DNA of 64,000 nucleotides. Source: Anseranas semipalmata (taxonomy: Eukaryota; Chordata; Aves; Anseriformes; Anseranatidae). Positions 47,601 through 62,600 of the stretch are shown one piece after another; position 1 is the first letter of the stretch; the number at the start of each line of letters is the position of its first letter. The translations under genes were made by a program, and so were the position numbers. The notes under the pieces are model-generated. The model was not told the DNA's origin. It saw only the letters and a program-made list of their open reading frames with translations, and ran no database searches. Location: the NCBI GenBank assembly GCA_013399115.1, contig VXAA01002963.1, positions 1-64,000 of the forward strand. The letters are read 5' to 3'.

Positions 47601-50600
47601 AATATATATGAAAAAAATTGTCATTGTTTGACTAAGCATGGTGTAGTTTGCATCTATAACATTTTTATGCATTTCAGAATAATCTGACATACTATGGAAA
47701 GGCTCTGAACTGTGGTAACCAAGTTAGTATTTATTCAAGTTACTATTATTTTTTGTTGTTGTTTCTGTTGACCAAGAAAATATATGTCCTGTGTAAACCC
47801 AACCTTTGTTAGTTGTTTCACTAAAAGTTATTTAACATTAAGCCATTCCCCACAATTCCCTTGCAATTTACCCTCAACCTTAGTATTATTATCACCGGTT
47901 GCTGTTAAATAGTTTTAAAGCACACAAACAACTGCATGGAACACAATTCAAACAGAAGTGCAGACTGGGATAAAGATTTTAAAGTGTCCAGGACAAATAA
48001 AGTTATATTCAATAATAAATGAAAAATTAATGAAAGAAAGCTGTAAGAGGAAGGGAAAAAAATTCTATCTGAACCACATGCAGATTTATGAAGAGAGAAC
48101 GGGGAGGAATGGCTTAAGGAGAACAGTCTACCATTACTGCTGCCTCATACACAGCTAAAGTGTGAAGCTGCTCCTCATTCAGCATTTTGCTTTTCTTTCT
48201 CTTCTTTACCCTATTTTTCAACCAATGTAAAGTTTTTACTTAATGCAACTAAAACCCTCTAAAAATAAAAGACAACTACAAAATACTAGTACTAATACTA
48301 ATACTACTACTAATAATAAAACAGGCATGACTTACGTTCTTCTGGTTTCATTTCAGATATTTTCTGCAGCCAATCCTTCCAGGTTTGGCAGTCACAAGGT
48401 TCATGTGCTTCACCAAGACATTCCCTGAAAATTAAGATGTATACTCAATAACTACTCATTTAGAGATTTAGAATTAAAGTTAAAATTGGTTCAAGCTAAA
48501 AAAAAAAAGTGGAAACTTATCAAGACACACTCAAACTAATTAAGTCAGGAAGATAAAAAGCCATCCAATTAACATTATTTTAAAATATTCTTAGACCACT
48601 TACTCACAAGCATAGATGACCATCATTAAGATTAATAAAGAATTTAAATGAGACAGGAAAGGCAAAGAGCTTTTTAAAATTACAACCTGAATTAAATCAG
48701 CTGGTTTGCACTTTGAATTATGCCCAGGTACTATTTTAGGGCCACAAAAAATGCTAGTACAGTTTCTGTGATGAAGCTAAATTTCAACTCATAATAAAGA
48801 GATTATCTAAAACTACATAGTTTGCTATACCTGGAATGCATTTTATGTAGAATTATTTGTACCCATGCAGTAGTAATAATTAATCTTTAACTAGATTCAT
48901 GCTTTCAATCTAGAACAAGATCCAAGCCCTTCATTCAGCTTCAAATGTTTATGGATTTTCGCTCTTTCCATCAGTCTCCAAATGAAATGGAGGGGCTTTT
49001 GCTTAGTTACACAGTAGAGAAATGCATCCCTTGAGCTTCTCTTGACATTACTACTAGGTTTAAGGATAGCAATCACTACTGTACAGCAGCAGATACGTGT
49101 CTTCCAGACGGTGCTTGGGTGTAGGTAGATGCGTCAATATGGACTCTGGATTTGTAATGACTCCCTATCTTACTGGAAAGGTGGCAAATAGTCTCAGACA
49201 TCTGCCACATCAAACGATAAAAATCAGATGGAGTAAATATCTGACGGGCACCAGTTGCATCAGAACATACACAAGTTTTCTGCAGATCAAATGGGGAACT
49301 GCTTTCTGCAGTGCAGATTCAGAAGCTAAATTAATACCCCTCCGATTGCTCTTGTCCTCGCCTTAAACAGGAACATCTGAACAAAAAAAGGTTAGGGCAA
49401 CAGTTTTTAACCTTTTTTCCACTAGCTAGTCTGCTATATAATGAGCTTAAATTCACGAGGAGCTCCACTTTGGAGATACTTAAGAATCTGTAGTCGGGAA
49501 AGATTGTACAAGAATGAATAGCTAGTCTATAATAAGACAATCTCAGCACAGCGAAAACTGTCATCTTTCACATCTGTGGGACACTAGTACACTTAAATCA
49601 TTGACTTCAGAAGAGCCCAGACCTCTCACACAGTATTTCCCAGGAAGTACTGAAATTATTGAAAAATAACCTTAACAAGCTCAGTTTTAAGCTAAAAGCT
49701 GATCAGTCAATCTACTACTGGGTGGGAAGTGGGAAGGAAGAAAAATCAAATTTGATTTTCAAATATGTGAACTTTTACACAGACTGATTTTTAGTCCTAC
49801 AGTCTGAAATATTTTCAGAACTTGGAAAGCAGAAAATGAAACACCTTTTAGATAATTTTAGAGAACATTAGGGAAATAGAACAGACATTTTCAACAATCC
49901 TACTATAAAGAAAATAATAAGCAATAAAGCAATAATAATACTATAATAAGCAAACACTTCAAGAATTGCACTAAGCCCCTTACAAATCTTGCAAAATCTC
50001 AGTATAAATAAGAAAGCCACATTCTTTACACTGTAAGAGGGGAGCTCCCTGGTCTAACTCAGATTCCATGAAAATATTGTCAGGCTCCCGAGAAGGTAAA
50101 AGACAGTCTTGTGTCTTTCAGAGACAGGAGTGAGGACTGATGGTGCAAAACCATTTGTGCAGTGCCTGCTAAGACTATTTCCAGAAGGGTCTGCTTGCTA
50201 CAATTCCTTATGTTTCTGATACAGCATGAAGGGGTTCTAATATACAGAATCTGTCTGATAATACACAGATGTAGGATTTGTGCACCATTTTCATTTGCAC
50301 TACATTTGAGAATCTCAGAATGATTCTTCTGAAAGGGAAAGGAATTTTATGTTTGTCACAACCGATTAGATTCTGTTGAAGGCGCTGTTAGTGGCGGGCA
50401 ATAAAAAATGCGTACATTCTAAGTAACTCCATGTTTAAGAAGAACATTCCTACTTCTACATTTTGTTGGTTTTATAAGCAGAAAGACTATAGATCCTAAA
50501 AACAGAAACTCCACACTGACATATCCTCACAGATTGTTCCTTACTACATAACAGCAAGTGATTATCTATGGGTTGGTTGGGGTTTTCTAATATATAGATT

Positions 50601-53600
50601 CTGAAGAATCTCTTACTAAATGCAGTATAAATTGATACTGTAATGTCTAAGCTGTAGATTACTTGGGAAAAACTTGCAGAACTGACAGAAGTACGGAAAC
50701 ATTGGATGTGTTGATTGAAATTCAAAGACATAAAGCAAGCTCCCTTCAAGCATATAGTAATGATGAAGACCCTCTGAACTCAGAACACACTTTCTTTTTC
50801 TCCAGAGGAACTAATTTCACCATGCACAGTGTTTTGTACTATGAGACTAACATGGCTGTCGTCAGCAAAGGTTCTGCTTTACAGTACTGCAGAATGCTTC
50901 AGTTGCTAGCATAACTTTCTTGCCATTGCTGAAAGACCTTTTTCGCAGGGAGGAAAAAAAGGCCTTGGAAATGTCTTGTACATTTTGCCGATAGAATCAA
51001 GTCTTTTTTCAAGACCTTAGCCATATTCATTTGTGCAGTATCTCAAAGCATTAACATAAAAGAAAAAAAAGAAATATCACCAGGAAACATGAAAAAGACA
51101 TTTTTTGTAAAAATGAGGCACTCAGAGAACATATTCATATTCAAAGGACATTCTAGGGAGCTAGTGCCTTCAGCCCATGTAAAGGAAGCAGAGGCTGCCA
51201 ATGTCTGAAGGACCACATCAATATTACACCGAAGTGGTCTCCAGCTCTGTCCTTCAGATTAACAGAAAATCGATTCTTTGTCAGGACACCAGTACACAGA
51301 AGCAAGGATGGTACCTTCTTGTGGAATGGGACTAAGGTTTGTTATATGTTCACTGGTAAAAACATTTTCTGGTTTGTTTTCACACGATTTGTTTCTTTCT
51401 GAGTTCTCCAGTCATTGTGAACAACTTTTTCCCAAGAAGTTCTGTTTTCCAGCTTTCCTGGTTGCTTTATTATGTCTACTTTCCTCTTGTTCCTTCTTCA
51501 TTTCCATTCATATGGGGAAAGAACTAAAATCAGAATTATCTTTCATTAAGAGTCATAAGATATTTGGAATCAAGCAGATTACTCAGGACCTCTTCTTCTT
51601 GTATCATGCTTTGAATTGAAAAATGAAAAGAAGGATTATATATCTTGTCTAAATGGCTATACTTTAGTTGACCTTTTTTGGTTTTCCAACAGCAAAAAGG
51701 GCATCCCACTGCAATAGTCTTAAATCGTTGGTCTAATAATCTCAAGGAACTAGGATAGGGCTTGCTCCGGACTTCAGAAAAATATCCCACCACTTTTTTG
51801 CTTTTGTTGTTACCCTTTTCCTGGAACTGCTGAAGATAGGTAACTCAGGCAATCTAAGTGATGTTTTTTAAAATATCTTAATGTCTGTTCACTCCTTTTC
51901 AAGCTTGTATTCATCTTAAGACTTAATAGAAGATAATGTAAAGAAAAAGTGCTCAAAAAGTGAAACAATGATTGGAGTGATCCAGCAAAAAGAACTATCT
52001 ATGTACGGAGCAAAGGATCCTTCACAGTTCTATTTAAGCTCCAGCTTTTCTGATGTGATTCCACCAAAATTCTGGAAGAGCCAAAATTTGCTGATTTTCT
52101 GTGCTATAATTCAGAATGTGCCTGGTCTACAACTGTACTACAACTATCCAGAACAGACACAAAAATCCCTCTATCAATACCCCCACACCCTAAGAAGAGA
52201 AAATCATGGCACTTCATGCCAGTTTTGCATCAATCAGAACCAATAATTAACAAGACAACATTATAAACCTCTGCTGTGCCCCAAAATACCAAAATATTTG
52301 TGCACAAGTTCATTTACTGCATGAATACAGAATAGTACAGTCATATACCATCCCATAAAATTTGCTGCTGCATGCTTCATGCTAAGTGGGACTTTTAACT
52401 TTTTATTAATCCCTGGAATATCAGTGACAATGAGTTTATGTAGAGATAGGTAAGTTTCTAGTACTAACCAGCAGAAAAGATGTCCTTTTCCACAATCTAC
52501 AGCAGGGGCTTTTAGCATAGGGAAGCTAAGTGTATCTGATCCTGTTGAATTTGATCCTTGTCTTGTTAGCCTTACTGCTCTTTCACAGCCTGGTATAGGA
52601 CACCATTTAATAGCAGGATTATTTTCAACAAAGGCCTGAAAAAAAGAGAGAAAAAAGGAAAATATTTTAATATATAAGATCAGATTTTATCGTTGATATA
52701 AAACAATCTGTCATCATAGTCTTCCTTTGAAGGAACAAAGCCAAAAAGCACTGACAATTATGGCTACTTTGACAGGCTTTTTAAAATAGTTATTAAAAGA
52801 GAATAATTTAATCTCCATCTAAAAAATATCATTTCTTTGGGGAATAACAACAGTACTCCAGACTTATGCTAAGATCCAAATTTACATCCTGCACAAAATG
52901 TTCAATGTGTGCAAGGCAACTTCTTTGTGATATGGCTTACTGTAAACTTCCACTACATATGTACCGGCAACATACCTTAACAGAACTGACTCTTGTACTT
53001 GAAAACAATTAAAACCTTATTGATTAAAACAAAACACGTAATATAATCACCTGCAGTAAACTTGAAATCAGAACTAAACTAACTCAGGAAATTACCTCCA
53101 AACTTTTTTATTAATGTACCAGGTCTTCTTTCATAGAACTTTTATCAAATAAATAAGGTGAAAAAGGAACTTTCACTACTTCCCTTGAAAACTATGCTGA
53201 TTGTCAGCCACTTGAACTATGAAGACATAAAAGATTAATCAGAAAAGGTTGTAGTGAATGAGGCTACATCTGGTTGATGGCCGGTCACTAGCAGTGTTCC
53301 CCAGGGCTCAATTGTAGAGCCAGTTCTGTTCAACATTTTTACCAACGATCTGGATGCAGGAGTGGAATGCATCCTCAGCAAGTTTGCTGATGACACTAAA
53401 CTGGGAGGTGCTGTTGACTCTCTGGAGGGACAAGAGGCCTTGCAGAGGGATCCAGATAGACTGGGGCACTGGGTGATGAGCAACAGCATGAAGTTCAACA
53501 AGGGTAAATGCTGGGCGCTGCCCCTGGGGCGGAGCAATGCCGGACACAGGCACAAGCTGGGCGACGAGTGCCTGGAGCAGCTCAGCAGAAAGGACCCGGG

Positions 53601-56600
53601 GGTGCTGCCGACAGCAGGCTCAGCGTGAGCCAGCAGCGTGCCCTGGCAGCCAAGAGGGCAAACTGCATGTTGGGGTGCACTGAGCACAGCAGAGCCAGCC
53701 ACCAACAGAGGTGATGCTCCCGCTGCATTTAGGGTTGGTGCGGCCCCACCTTGAATTGGGTGCAAGTCTGGGCTCCACAACACAAAAGGCTGTTCAGGTC
53801 CTTGGCAGCGTCCAGAGGAGGGCAGCCAGGCTGGGACAAGGGCTGGGACACATGTCCTGTGAGGAGGGGCTGGGGACACTTGGCTGGTCCAGTCTGGAGG
53901 AGAGGAGGCCGAGAGGCGGCCTCGCTGCTCCCTGCAGCTCCCTGAGGAGGGGAAGCGCAGAGGGAGGTGCCGGGCTCTGCTCCTGGGAAGCGGTGACAGG
54001 AGCGCAGGAATGGCACAAAGCTGCGCCAGGGGAGGCTCAGGCTGGGCGTGAGGAAAAATTTCTGTACTGTGAGGGTGGTCAGACACTGGCACAGGCTTCC
54101 TGTAGAGGTGGTTGCTGCCCCATGCCTGTCAGTGCTCAAGAGGTGTTTGGACAATTCCATTCCATTCCATTCCATTTCATTCCATTCGCAACACACTGTG
54201 TAAGACTTTAGTACTGTGTATTAGAGACTTGTCACACACAGAAGTATTGTATTGTAAAGGGAAAAAAATATTTTTCTATTTACTTTTGCCCTACCACCAC
54301 TGATAATGTAACACATTATCTCAAAGGCTAGCTTACTATTACACATAGTGCAAAAGAAAAAAGATGAATTATGAGATTGCTTTTAAAAATAAGCTGCAAT
54401 GATGGAAATAAACACATAAAAATTAAACAGGAGAACCAAATCAAGGTTTTCCTACTTTTTTTCCTTTATATAGCAATCATATCAATCATTGGATGGACAT
54501 AAAATTAAGTAATTCACGTGTATTAATACATTTTTTTAGATGGAAACGGGCACTATTTATGAATGAAAACAGTCTCTTGGTAATAAAAAACATCCCCAAA
54601 CTCTTAAAAATTTTAGACTGCCAATACAAAAAATTGGCAGATTAAAAGCTTCTCATTGCCCATTACACACGTTAACTTGATCAAATAATTTTATTAATAT
54701 TGTGTTAAGTAGCACATAGTGGAAGTACTGTATTTGCGCTAAAGGAATAAATATAACGTTTCTTCTTTTTTCTCAGTGGTATAACAAACATTCATATTGT
54801 GGCACACAAGACAGCCAGTAATTCAGTGTGCATAATAACTTATGAATTTCTGGGAAAGTTACAGATATATTGCAGCATTTCACATAGAAGTTGTATGGTA
54901 TTTTTAATAAAATGAAATACATGTCAAGAGTACAGGAACAGTTTGATAATTTACCTTAATGTCAAATTGAAGGTATCTTTTGTCCATCTCCTTGGAAACC
55001 ACACTTTCTATGATGTCTACAGGCACAAGCTGGAAACAATCATATGCTGGGCAAAAAATGTTGTGAGCTTCACCCTCCTGAATTTTCAGATTCAAAAATC
55101 TGCCAGAATTTTGTCAGTCAGTATTTGTGAATAAAAAGTTAAAATTAAAAGGCTGCTGAATACTTTATACTAGGTTTGTATATATTCAAATTAATCAATT
55201 TTTTAACAAAGAACAGGAAGTATCCCTTTCAGCTCAAAAGGACTATAGAATTGATGAACAGCATAATTACAAAAAATAAAGAACACTGTCACAGTTCAGA
55301 AGTGAGCACCATCAACTATGCATAACCCTGTGTGTTTGTGGTTTCCATCCTTGCCATTTATCAGAGACTGCTATGCAATGTCTAATTAAACTGAGCATCA
55401 CTTCTAACTTAAATCAGAAACGGAACATATAAGTGTAATTAATCTAGAAAATAATTAATTTTATATGCAATTAATTTTTACAACTGTGCTAGTCAAAATA
55501 GCTCTGCTCTTGGAAACAAACGGAGAACTTTATAGTCCCTAACCACTAGAATGCAAGACAGAAAAAGCTCAGAAATCTGCTGAAAACTGGACTTTAACTT
55601 ACCACGCACAAGGTTGCTTAGTTTAAAAGCTAGTACTTCTTTATTAATCTGACATCAAGGATGATACTTATCTCATCTAGCTTTAATCATCTGAAGGATA
55701 GGCATTTCTAAGTTAGTCATCTGGGGTCCTTCAATAGTTAAGGTAGAGAGAATTGCTGATTCATCCCATCTTAGATTCATCTTAAAATGGGGTAACTCAG
55801 TCCTGGCTATACTCCATGTAACAGAAATGACTGGCTTGGAAGGATGAATCCCACCCTAGATATGCCACCGCAAACACTTGGTTGACTTTGAACTGTAGTT
55901 CTGAGTGCATGCACAAATCACAGTATGCACAGTCCAGCACCCAAGTTAGAAGCACCACATCAAGCCAGTGAGCTCTTCATAACTTCTAAATTACTGCATA
56001 TACAAGACAAAAGGAGCATGAATGTAAATTTTCTGAACACTGAAAAAAATTGCCTTCTAAAAGCTCATATGGAGAAAGTGCTCATCTTTAACATAGGAGG
56101 AATGAGTTCATATAAATTAGGCTAATCTGCAATAGGAGTAGCTGTGCTGATATGACAGTGTAACAAGACAATGTAGTGGTACAGTTCAAGTAGTACAATC
56201 TCCTGACTGGGGAGATGAATAAAAAGGCACTGCATACAGATATAATTATTCCTGGGAAGTATGATTAATACTTATACTAGCATAATCGTCCGTGCCTGAT
56301 TTTTTTTATTAGCATGACTCTTTGGACGTAAAAAAATGATGTAGTAATGAGAGCATTTAACAGAGCATAACTAACAGAGCATTTAAGTTAAAGCTACTCC
56401 TCTGTTATTAAATGTAAAAAAACATTTTAATTGTTTTTCTGACTGAAAATGGATTTACAATGCCTAAGTTCAGTGTGCTAAACTAAGAGATGGAATTAAG
56501 CATGTGCTTAACTTAGAAAGTGTGAATCCCAATGCCACGAACACACTGAGCAAATCAAGAGTAGGCTCATCTATGCACACACAGGCTTAGAATGTGCTTA

Positions 56601-59600
56601 AGAGCTTTGCTGAACCACAAGTATTACATAAGCCTAAAACAGTTGATGGTCACTTTGAATGACAACTTAAATATTCAATAGGATCAAAACAGCAATTCTC
56701 GGAAACCCAGGCAGTGCTTGTTTAATGTCTCCAGTCTTCCCTCTTCAAAATGGGAAATATGAAAGTTTCTCAAAATATATAAAAGTACATATACTCACGC
56801 CTCCCAGCATGCTCTGCAGAAGTCATGTCCGCAAGGCATATCCACTGGGTCTTCAAACACAGAAATATTACACATACAAATGTCACACTGTAGATGAAAA
56901 AATATTGATTAAGAAATAACCTAAAGCTTTTCATATTCTTAGCAGGACACATTAGGCTGGAAAATCTCGGCAAAAATTTAAAGAAGTGCTCAATAGGGAG
57001 AAAAAATCAAACTGTAGCCAGAAAAAAAAAAAAAAGAGTGATTTAAGCTATAGAAATAGATTAGAAATAGAAATAGGAAAGATTACATATCTCTTTTTCT
57101 ATACCTCCCAATCCGAACACCACTTTTTGGGCTGCCTTCTGTCATGTCCTCCAGCTCAGCAAGTGCTCCATTGTGCAGAGCACTCAGACCTCAGTTCTAG
57201 GGGAAAATGGGACCTGAAGTTTTCATCAGATCCACGGGCAGCCAGAAATGGAGTTTGGAAATGACAGAGGCTACAGGAAACATTCAGCATCTCAAACAAT
57301 CAGGGCCAAATCAAGTAGGAACAATTTGGTTGTGCAACAGCAGCAACTGTTTTAAGTAATAAACTACATAAATACTATATTTAATACATAAGGGCTTTCA
57401 ATCAAAATAAAGAATGAGTTAATCTACAAATGTTCCTTTGTTCAAGAAGGTCCAAGACACCTCTACTTAATTTTATACCACTAGGTACTGTAGAAAAAAT
57501 AACATTGAATATTGAGGTCCTTATTCTTAAAACATGTAATAGGGATGACATTACTCAGTGCTTATGGTTAGGCATGAAGATAAATATTTCACATCCTTCA
57601 AAGAGTATAACTAGATTTTTCTTTCCATTGGAACTAGGATTCCATGAAAATTTACTTCAACTTTCAATACATTAGATATTATACACACAAAGGACAACAT
57701 TTCCAAAAAAAATTGTCTATGTTATGCCATTTTTAAAAAGCACTTGTGTTACAGCCAAAAGAAAAACAAACCAAAAAAGTCTGCCTTTAAAGCGCAAAAC
57801 TTGATGAAGAAATTTACTGTTGTTTCAGTCATTTCAGCTTATTGTCTTGCCAAAATTAAATATTTTAGAAGTTGACAATGCATCAAAACTGTTCCCTATT
57901 AAATTTGTATGTGTTTTCAATTTTGTTTAAAACATAGCATTGAAAGAAGTAAGTTAATGAAGACTTGAGTTCAGAATATCAAGTATAGGACATGTATTGG
58001 AACAGTTTTAATTATAAGATAGGTAAATGCAAAAACTGAAAGGAGCTTTACAGCTTGTGGTTTTGTCTTATCTACTCCTTTTATTTTCCATTTGTCTGCC
58101 AAGATGAGTGACTTTAAAAAAATATGTATTATTTCAAAAACAACATTTTGAAAATAGTAGTTTGAAAGCTTTTTGCAAGATTTTTAAACAAACAGAAACA
58201 CTGAATGTATAACTCTGTACCTGGATTTAGATATACCAAACCTAGAACACCAATCACTATCCAGCCTGTGTTGCTGGCTTAAGGACCCTTAATGACAAAA
58301 AAAAACCCACACAATGTAAAACTGAACACATCTTTCATTACATGTTTTAACTAGGAAATAGTCCTGGACAATATTTCACTGCTAATGTAAGTAAATGTAC
58401 GATAACATTATTCCATATACCTTCTTTTTCAACATTTTACAATCACAGAAATAAAACGTTTCTATGCAGGAACACAAAATTTTTATTTTATTATGAGATC
58501 TAGGGATGATCCATTTGCAAGACTGCATATAATATTCTAGAAAAAATGCTTAGGTCATGGAGCAAAAGTTTTGTAATGTTGCAGCTGTGGATTATTAAAA
58601 AGAGAACTCTGTCTTCCAAAAGAACCACACTGATTTTAATGAAAGGCGCTTTCATATTTCAAATTTGCAATAGCCTTGTAAACTGCTTGAAGCAGCCCAC
58701 ACATAGTAAAAGTAATTATAAGCTTACAGTACACTAGTGGGCTGACATTTGAAAATGCAGACAAAGAGAATTTTGTTTTCCAAAGAAAAAATTTTCAAAA
58801 GGCAGGGTTCACAGCATTGAGTATATTCAGGGAAATGGATACAATGAAAGCGAACATCTTGAGAAGTATGAGATGAGAAGAGAAGCTCAAAAGAGCCAAA
58901 TGTACTGATGCTATTGTGTCTGGATAAAATTCTACTTTGTGAGTAACAACCAAGGTGAAAACAGAGTCCTTCATATTAGCCACATGCTCAAATGTGTTAT
59001 TACATAGAATATTTAAGGTGTAAACTTCTTTGTTCACCACTTTTGGAAAGAGAAACGCTTTGTATGTTTTACAAACTTATTTTCCGAATGAGATGACAAT
59101 GCAGCTTTCCTGTCCACGTAGGTGTGCTATGTTTAGATACAAGTGCTTCTGCCCTATTAGTTTCAGATCTATTTATAAACTTACCACAGCTGTCTCAATG
59201 TCTCCTGGTGACGGGCTGATTTCATCCGGGGAAGTTACAGATGAGCGAGTAGTGCGGGGAGTTCGTGGAGAAGGCAGCGTATCCCACGCGTTGTATCCGC
59301 TTGGAGGGGGAGTTGGCATCTGAACCCCCGAACGCTGGCAGCAGTTCTCTGGATTAGACATCCATGCTTCAAGCAACTTCTCCCTGTCCCAGTCTTCAAT
59401 AAATAGACAGACACTGGAAATTATACAGCTGATGATGCTTGAAATATGTTTTGTAATTGCATCCACAAAAGAATATATCTGCACTAAACTCAAAAAATTA
59501 GAAATAAATAAATATGATAAAATATAAGTAAATGTATATGCAAAATTTCCCATTTATGTACAAAAAGGAACTAATGAAGCAAACTTTATTGCCTATGAAG

Positions 59601-62600
59601 ATCTTAAAACTAATACAGATCTTGCTTAATCATTGTTTGAAACGTTTTTGGTCACCGATTCCTAATATACTAAAATATAGTATAGTAATAATACTACAGA
59701 TATCTTACAAATAGCATTTTTTTCTATTAAAAATAATTTAAAGTTATCATTTAAATATAAATCTATCAGATTCCTATATTGATTTGAATCTGAAGTCATC
59801 AACAATACTCACAGATCAGATGAACTAGAATTTCAAGAGGAAAAAGAAATTTCCCAATTTTTTCCTATCACTTAAATAAATGTTTTAAAGTTGTTTTTTG
59901 TTTGCTTGTTTGTTTGTTTTTAATTTTAGGTACTCACAGTGGAAACTCATTTTTATTAACCAAAAGATCTGCATTGTTTCTATTGAATTTTTAATCTATT
60001 CAGGAAAAAATAATATTCCTATACTGTATAAATATTGAAAAAAGATATATGTGTTCTAAGCACTAAACTCAGTAAAACTATCACCATTGTCAAATAATGC
60101 TTGCTATCTTAACCAAAATCCGTTCCCTCCTTCCGAATATGAAAAAAAAAAACAACAAAAACCAACCTGGATATGATTTACTAATCAGATGCTTACTTAT
60201 CTAAGCTAAACCATATCTTGGGTTAGTTTCACTTCATTTGTTTGAAGCCATGGAACCTGAACATATAAACAGTTCAGTAATTATAAATGTCATTAGCATT
60301 TTGCAAATTACCCTTACCTTATAATCTTTCAGAGGGGCACTTACTGATGCTAAGACACAGATAAAATTTGCCACAAGTTTTCTTGAACTCCTTTGTAGGG
60401 CATCTTTAAAATTAGCCAGGGCAAAGACAGGGTACAAAATGGATTCCACTGTGTTTTCTTTACTAAATTATGAGTTTAAGTAAAATATGAAATAGTTATA
60501 TTTGCTGAATTGCCTCTCTTTTATCCTGAAATCAACTGCTTTAGAAGAGAAACAGGAACAATGTTGAAAAAACACTTACAGAAAAATTGAAATTTTTTTT
60601 ATTTACATGACTGCCATAATAACATTTTTTTATCTTGGTGCTAACTCTACATACTTCTGTCTCTTAATTAAAAAAAAAAAAGGCAAAAAAATACACTCAA
60701 TTCTTGCAGCTTGTGTCAGTAAATTGATATGGTTGTATGATACAAGAAAGCAAGTTAGTTGGATTAAATATTACATCTGTAAACTACTAAAAGTAGTACA
60801 TAACAATGATCTTTCCAAGAATTTAAAGCATGCTTTTCACACGTTAGGTGTGAATTAAGTTAAGATTTCACATTATTCTTTTCTGAATTTCAAGATTAAA
60901 TGCAAAAACATTGTGATTTTGTATTTGGTGTTTCCCAATTGCCTCAAGCCTTGTAAATAGCTCAGTTACTCCCTTTAACAGGCTAAACCAATTCTCTGTC
61001 TTCATTTCAAATTAAAAAAAAAAAAAATCTGTTGGAATAATTTCCAGTGTATGACCACAGCTACAGGCAAAACAGTTGAGTTTCTCATGACTTGCAAATC
61101 GTCTGTGCTTTTTTCTCCACACTGGCCAATTGCATTAAGTTCCAGCTACCTCTCTAAAGCAACATCAGTAGAATAACCTTTGCAGTGCAGACTGATTTCT
61201 TCTCAACTTCAATTACAGCTTACTAGATGCTGGCAGACATTTCTGCATGCTTTACATCAACCTCACTGCTTTAGGACTTACTACGTACTGTGCTGCCATT
61301 TTGAACAGTACTGCCGTCATTTTCTTCTTCAGAGTGTCTGCACAGGATACAAAACATGCCTACCTGATAGTCAAATATTTTGTAATATCTAGCCTTAATT
61401 AAGTTTTCAGAGAATCCACAACAGCATTCAAATATTGTACGTATTATAAATACCCTATAAGAATTAAAGAAATAATCAGCATTAAAAAACATATGTGCAA
61501 AGACTGTGCCTTAAATCTGATCAGACTGGAACTGAAATTCACTGGCACAAGTTCATGTTGGATTAATTCTATGTTAAAAGGAACATAAACTATCAAAAAT
61601 AATTTAAAGGAGACAAGTTTAAAGTACCATACCTACTCATGAAAGTCTGCCAAATTTTGTGGGTTTAAAACAATATTTTCCTGTTTCACTTTTTCCACTC
61701 TTTTATTTTTACATGGAGCCCGCAAAACTAGCAGGGTACAAAAGCTTAATCCAGCGATACAGTGATGAGCATTGAAACCATTAACTGTCTGAGTAGTCCC
61801 TTTGGCATACAGCAACAATGCAGATGCTTCAGTAAGCATATATTTGGAATTGCTGAATCAAAGCCTAAAGCTTCCAGTGAGCTTCAGAGAGATACTTTTG
61901 AGTGGAGTGAACCCATTGAATTCAGTATCTGCCCATTCTGACAAACACAGTTTAGATTACACAACAACGGCACAGACCGATTTCAGTGAAATTAAACTAG
62001 TTACAGATACGCAAAGGGAAAGGTATACCCTGCATTAAAATAGTAACCATAAAAATCCCTAAAAGGACATACACTCGTATGCTTTAAACCCTGAGGCAGT
62101 TTCCAAGCATTTACTACAATGGTCTGACTACTTTTATTGTGACAAAAAATAGAAAGAAAAATAACTTCTCATCCAATTTTATACACAAATATGTAATGGC
62201 AGAAAACCATGGCCTGACAAAAATAGGAAAAATGAACTTTTGACTTTTTTGATATATAAAATCATGGAAGTTCTACTTCTGTGTCTCTGACTAAAGTAGC
62301 AAAGTTTTATTTCTCCACATTGCTTAAGTTAAAACATCTTCCACTATAATTCCCAGTTTGAATCACTTCCCTATCAACTTGTCTGTCTGCCTCAATACTT
62401 TTTGACATACTACAGATGAACTTCTTTCTGAAGTACTGTGTGAACTATGTCCTGGTATTTGATTAACCATTACTTCTCATTTTCTTGGGAATGAAAAGTG
62501 AACGCACTCACAACTACAATTCTGATTTTACCGAAAACAGGTTTCTTTAATCTTTAGGGTTTTGGATTACCATGTGCACGAAGAAGAGCCTCTGCAGTAA

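Noticed and set aside
53235..54092. 285-codon minus-strand ORF, the longest uninterrupted real ORF
   Set aside because: Exact antisense of a CR1 LINE; composition follows the repeat.
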